Below are positions 6,036 through 8,721 of a stretch of DNA of 8,721 bases, in pieces (position 1 is the first letter of the stretch; each line of letters opens with the position of its first letter). The position numbers and the translations under genes are program-made. Location of the stretch: the NCBI GenBank assembly GCA_040752295.1, contig JBFMFE010000306.1, forward strand, positions 1 to 8,721, written 5' to 3'. This stretch comes from JBFMFE01 sp040752295. Lineage in GTDB: Bacteria > UBP15 > UBA6099 > JBFMBQ01. The notes under the pieces were generated by a model. It did not search any database and was not told the origin of the DNA. It was given only the letters and a program-made list of their open reading frames with translations.

Positions 6036-6242
6036 GTGGCGAAGATAGTAATTCGACAGGAAAGCTGCAAAGGATGCGGCGTGTGCGTGGAGGTATGCGC
6101 GAAGAAACTCATCACGTTGATGGAGGCGATAAACAGTTTGGGGTGCCACCCGGCTGTTTTCGAGGACAACGGAGTGGAATGCACCGCCTGCAAACTGTGC
6201 GCGGAGATGTGCCCCGATGTATGCATCGAGGTTTACAAGTGA
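6036..6242 (+). CDS. 2-oxoacid:ferredoxin oxidoreductase delta subunit (2[4Fe-4S] ferredoxin)
   Basis: A 68-residue ferredoxin-like subunit that carries electrons from the catalytic subunits to free ferredoxin. Two cluster motifs are complete: C11-x2-C14-x2-C17-x3-C21 (CKGCGVCVEVC) and C49-x2-C52-x2-C55-x3-C59-P (CTACKLCAEMCP). The first motif ends in Ala instead of the usual Pro. The spacer and the end PDVCIEVYK are typical of KorD/VorC-like delta subunits. Translation starts at GTG 6036: an in-frame TAG at 6021-6023 rules out starts further upstream, and no Shine-Dalgarno site is seen. It is first in the operon, 86 bp before the alpha subunit gene. Confidence 0.9.
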   Translation: MAKIVIRQESCKGCGVCVEVCAKKLITLMEAINSLGCHPAVFEDNGVECTACKLCAEMCPDVCIEVYK

Positions 6243-6328
6243 CCGCCCGGCGTTCCCCAGCGGCGAGACGCACTGACCCTGGTTCACTTCTTTAATCCGC
6301 GCGAACGATACAACGCTGCATTAAAGCG

Positions 6329-7375
6329 ATGCCGAGGAAGCTGGTGAGAGGAAACACAGCCGTCGCCGAAGGGGCGATCCACGCGGGCTGCCGCTATTAT
6401 TTCGGTTACCCGATAACGCCGCAGAACGACATACCGGAGTACCTCGCCGCGGAACTGCCGAAAGTCGGGGGTACATTCATACAGGCTGAGAGCGAGATCG
6501 CCTCGATCAACATGATGATGGGTGCGTCCGCCGCCGGCGCCCGCGTGATGACCTCCTCGTCCGGTCCCGGCATATCCCTGATGCAGGAGGGGCTGTCGTA
6601 CATGGCGGGGTCGGAACTGCCCGCGGTGGTTGTGTGCATTTCGCGGATCGGACCGGGGCTTGGCGGCATCGCCCCGACACAGGGCGACTACAAGCAGGCG
6701 ACGCGCGGGGGCGGACACGGCGACTACAGAACCGTCGTGCTCGCTCCCTCATCCGTGCAGGAGATGTTCGACCTCACCATCAAGCTCTTCGAGCTTACGG
6801 ACAAGCACAGGAACCCCGGGGTGCTGCTGTGCGACGCGATCCTCGGACAGATGAAAGAGCCGGCGGTAATCGGGGAGCGCCCGCAGCCCGTTCCGCAGGA
6901 GAAGCCCTGGGCGTTGAGGGGCGCAAAGGGGCGCGAACCGAACCTCATCAAGTCCCTCTTTCTCGGCGACGGAGAGATGGAAACGCACAACTGGAAGCTA
7001 TTCGAGAAATACGAAAGGATGAGAAGGGAAGACGTCATGTACGAGGAGATGTTCACCGACGACGCCGAATTCCTGGTGGTCTCGTTCGGCTCGTGCGCGA
7101 GGATGACGCAGTCGGCGATATGGAAGGCGCGGGAGACGGGATTGAAGGCGGGACTGCTTCGCCCCATCACGCTCTATCCCTTTCCGGGAGCGCGCCTCAG
7201 GGAATTGACGGAGAGAATCAAGAAGGTGCTCACCGTGGAGATGAACACGGGGCAGATGCACGATGACGTGCGGCTCTCGGTTCACGGTGACGTTGAAACG
7301 TTCCTCCACCCGCGGCCGGGCGGCGGGCTTCCCACGCCGGAGGAAATCGCTGAAAAAATCAGAAAGTGCTATTAG
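6329..7375 (+). CDS. vorB: 2-oxoacid:ferredoxin oxidoreductase alpha subunit, VorB type
   Basis: The alpha subunit (348 residues, normal for VorB) of a thiamine diphosphate-dependent enzyme. The enzyme oxidatively decarboxylates 2-oxoacids to acyl-CoA, with ferredoxin as electron acceptor. The N-terminal pyrimidine-binding domain shows GNTAVAEGAIHAGC (8-21), GYPITPQNDIPEYLA (26-40), QAESEIASINMMMGASAAG (52-70) and TSSSGPGISLMQEG (75-88). GLGGIAPTQGDYKQATRGGGHGDY (110-133, in two parts) is typical of the VOR/KOR group. A transketolase C-terminal-like domain follows (about 245-348), with LRPITLYPFP (278-287 approx.) and EMNTGQM (304-310). The usual annotation of such proteins is 3-methyl-2-oxobutanoate dehydrogenase subunit VorB, but 2-oxoglutarate or other branched 2-oxoacids cannot be excluded from sequence. 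The ATG at 6329 fits family alignments; the ribosome site is weak. The beta subunit gene follows within about 25 bp. Confidence 0.92.
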   Translation: MPRKLVRGNTAVAEGAIHAGCRYYFGYPITPQNDIPEYLAAELPKVGGTFIQAESEIASINMMMGASAAGARVMTSSSGPGISLMQEGLSYMAGSELPAVVVCISRIGPGLGGIAPTQGDYKQATRGGGHGDYRTVVLAPSSVQEMFDLTIKLFELTDKHRNPGVLLCDAILGQMKEPAVIGERPQPVPQEKPWALRGAKGREPNLIKSLFLGDGEMETHNWKLFEKYERMRREDVMYEEMFTDDAEFLVVSFGSCARMTQSAIWKARETGLKAGLLRPITLYPFPGARLRELTERIKKVLTVEMNTGQMHDDVRLSVHGDVETFLHPRPGGGLPTPEEIAEKIRKCY

Positions 7376-7400
7376 CAGGCGCGTCGAATGGATTTCATTC

Positions 7401-8222
7401 ATGGAGGCAATGGACGCGGATGGAGAGGCGGCACGTCGGATGAAAGAAACGGACGCGGCGGGTGAAATGAAAAAAGTCTACGGGCGCCCGCAGAGCCTGA
7501 GGGACGTCCAGTTTCACTTCTGCCCGGGATGCAATCACGGCAACGTTCACAAGCTCATAGCCGAAGCCCTCGACGAACACGGGATCAGGGAGAAGACGGT
7601 CGGCATACCCGGTGTGGGGTGCTGCGTATTTTTGTACAGCTACTTCAATATTGACGTGATCGAGGCGCCGCACGGCAGAGCCTGCGCCGTGGCGACCGGC
7701 ATGAAGAGGGTCCTGGGCGACGACGTCGTGATCTTCACGTACCAGGGCGACGGGGATTTAGCGGCGATCGGTCTCGCCGAGACCGTGCACACCGCGAACA
7801 GAGGTGAAAACATCACGGTTTTTTTCGTCAACAACACGGTGTACGGGATGACGGGCGGGCAGATGGCGCCGACCACGCTGCTGGGGCAGAAGACCACGAC
7901 CTCCCCTTACGGGCGCGATTTCATGACGGACGGCTATCCCATCCGGATGGCGGAAATGCTCGCGACGCTGGAAGGCGCCGCCTTCGTCGCGCGGGTGGCG
8001 TGCGATACGCCGAAGAACCTGTTCAAAGCCAAAGCCGCGGTGAAAAAGGCGCTCAGGATGCAGATGGACAGGATGGGGTTCTCGTTCGTGGAAATATTGT
8101 CCGCATGCCCCACAGACTGGAACCTCACGCCGCTCGAGGCGCGAAGGCGCGTCGGTGGGGAAATGATACCGTACTTCCCCCTCGGCGTATTCAAGGAGCG
8201 CACTACGGCTGATTACCTGTGA
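7401..8222 (+). CDS. 2-oxoacid:ferredoxin oxidoreductase beta subunit (thiamine diphosphate-binding)
   Basis: The beta subunit that binds thiamine diphosphate and a [4Fe-4S] cluster. With the start used here it has 273 residues. CPGCNHG is at 41-47 (most relatives have CPGCGHG). GVGCCVF (71-77) gives the third cluster cysteine C74, and C236 in LSACPTDW gives the fourth, matching the four-Cys pattern known from Sulfolobus 2-oxoacid:ferredoxin oxidoreductase. The cofactor motif is GDGDLAAIG (116-124) with NN at 144-145. GMTGGQMAPTT (149-159) and AHGRA-like APHGRA (89-94) are family hallmarks. The start is ambiguous. In-frame ATGs at 7401, 7410, 7440 and 7467 are all possible, and homologs usually begin near MKKVYGRPQSL (7467). 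GGAGAGG (7422-7428) would favour 7440, with a spacing of 11. An open frame from 7263 overlaps vorB by over 100 bp and is unlikely to be used. Confidence 0.92.
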   Translation: MEAMDADGEAARRMKETDAAGEMKKVYGRPQSLRDVQFHFCPGCNHGNVHKLIAEALDEHGIREKTVGIPGVGCCVFLYSYFNIDVIEAPHGRACAVATGMKRVLGDDVVIFTYQGDGDLAAIGLAETVHTANRGENITVFFVNNTVYGMTGGQMAPTTLLGQKTTTSPYGRDFMTDGYPIRMAEMLATLEGAAFVARVACDTPKNLFKAKAAVKKALRMQMDRMGFSFVEILSACPTDWNLTPLEARRRVGGEMIPYFPLGVFKERTTADYL

Positions 8223-8261
8223 GGCGGCGGGACGCGCCCCGTGGGGAGCGGTGCGTCCGGC

Positions 8262-8267
8262 AAGGAG
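8262..8267 (+). promoter_or_regulatory. Shine-Dalgarno site for the gamma subunit
   Basis: AAGGAG lies 7 nt before ATG 8275. An alternative in-frame ATG at 8281 is 13 nt away and less well placed, so 8275 is preferred. Confidence 0.75.
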
Positions 8268-8274
8268 CGGAGAA

Positions 8275-8721
8275 ATGTACATGGACGTGATAATAGCCGG
8301 ATTCGGGGGTCAGGGAGTACTCCTCATCGGCGACCTGCTCGCGCTCACGGCGATGAACGAGGGGCGCAACGTGACATGGATGCCGTCCTACGGCGTGGAG
8401 ATGCGCGGGGGGACCGCGAACTGCACGGTGGTGGTTTCCTCCGAGCGAATCGGGTCGCCCATAACCGGCGCCCCGTGCTCGGTCATAGCGATGAATCCCC
8501 CGTCGCTGGCAAAATACGAGCCCATGATCGAACCGGGAGGACTCCTCGTCGCCAACCGCTCGTTCATCAGACCGGAAGATTCCAGCCGGGACGACATTGA
8601 CAGGATATTCGTCCCCACGTCGGAGATCGCGTTCGAGATCGGCGACGGCAGGCTGGCGTCAATGGTCGCCCTCGGGGCTTTTATCGAAAAAACAAGCGTA
8701 ATCCTGCTCGAAAACGCAATC
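8275..8721 (+). CDS. 2-oxoacid:ferredoxin oxidoreductase gamma subunit (3' truncated by window)
   Basis: The first 149 residues of the gamma subunit, open to the window edge; the family is usually about 180-190 residues, so perhaps 30-40 are missing. It shows the family signature GFGGQGVLLIGDLLA (9-23), PSYGVEMRGGTANCTVVVS (37-55) and SPI (61-63), followed by AMNPPSLAKYEPMIEPGG (72-89). This subunit contributes to the CoA-binding and electron-transfer assembly in KOR/VOR complexes. It starts 52 bp after the beta subunit with a strong ribosome site, completing the delta-alpha-beta-gamma order. The frame can be followed directly from the sequence without interruption. Confidence 0.93.
   Translation, partial: MYMDVIIAGFGGQGVLLIGDLLALTAMNEGRNVTWMPSYGVEMRGGTANCTVVVSSERIGSPITGAPCSVIAMNPPSLAKYEPMIEPGGLLVANRSFIRPEDSSRDDIDRIFVPTSEIAFEIGDGRLASMVALGAFIEKTSVILLENAI

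Noticed and set aside
7263..7400. Beta subunit start upstream at 7263
   Set aside because: It would overlap the alpha subunit gene by more than 100 bp, and the extra residues do not match the family.
8241..8600. 119-codon frame at the start of the gamma subunit
   Set aside because: Out of frame with the GFGGQG-containing frame, which is continuous from 8275 to the window end and has a strong ribosome site.
1..8721. CRISPR array, tRNA, rRNA, defence or toxin-antitoxin system
   Set aside because: I saw no spaced direct repeats, no cloverleaf-like sequence and no genes of such systems on either strand.

Overview
The window looks like a chromosomal segment from an anaerobic bacterium of fairly high GC content. 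It is bacterial because it carries the rpsB-tsf translation pair, sigma70-type -35/-10 boxes and several clear Shine-Dalgarno sites. An anaerobic or ferredoxin-centred lifestyle follows from a 2-oxoacid:ferredoxin oxidoreductase operon, a radical SAM enzyme and a cysteine-cluster protein. I cannot name the phylum from the sequence alone.

Layout. Positions 1-96 hold the end of a small DUF6788-like protein gene, often found with mobile DNA. Positions 97-323 hold no gene: there are two palindromic interspersed-repeat elements and then a strong promoter. A radical SAM protein (324-1454, +) converges on a YkgJ-type cysteine-cluster protein (1476-2339, -). A visibly AT-rich, essentially non-coding stretch (2340-2845) leads into a gene for an exported acidic beta-sandwich protein (2846-4018, +). 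This converges on the translation pair, read leftward as rpsB (4738-5706, -) then tsf (4050-4649, -).

The divergent control region at 5707-6035 is the most information-rich non-coding part. Leftward it holds the rpsB promoter and a leader RNA hairpin with a GCAA tetraloop. It also holds the second copy of the hairpin repeat seen at 139-169, two small palindromes, and a rightward promoter for the last operon.

That last operon (6036 to beyond 8721, +) encodes the delta (2[4Fe-4S] ferredoxin), alpha, beta (thiamine diphosphate) and gamma subunits of a VOR/KOR-type 2-oxoacid:ferredoxin oxidoreductase. The gamma subunit is cut by the window end. Together the four subunits would convert a 2-oxoacid plus CoA into an acyl-CoA and CO2, passing electrons to ferredoxin. 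The reverse carboxylation is also possible in such enzymes.

I found no defence system, CRISPR array, tRNA, rRNA or complete mobile element. The observations most worth a second look are the pair of covarying hairpin repeats, the rpsB leader hairpin, two strong promoters that imply very short leaders without Shine-Dalgarno sites, and a long disordered tail on ribosomal protein S2.
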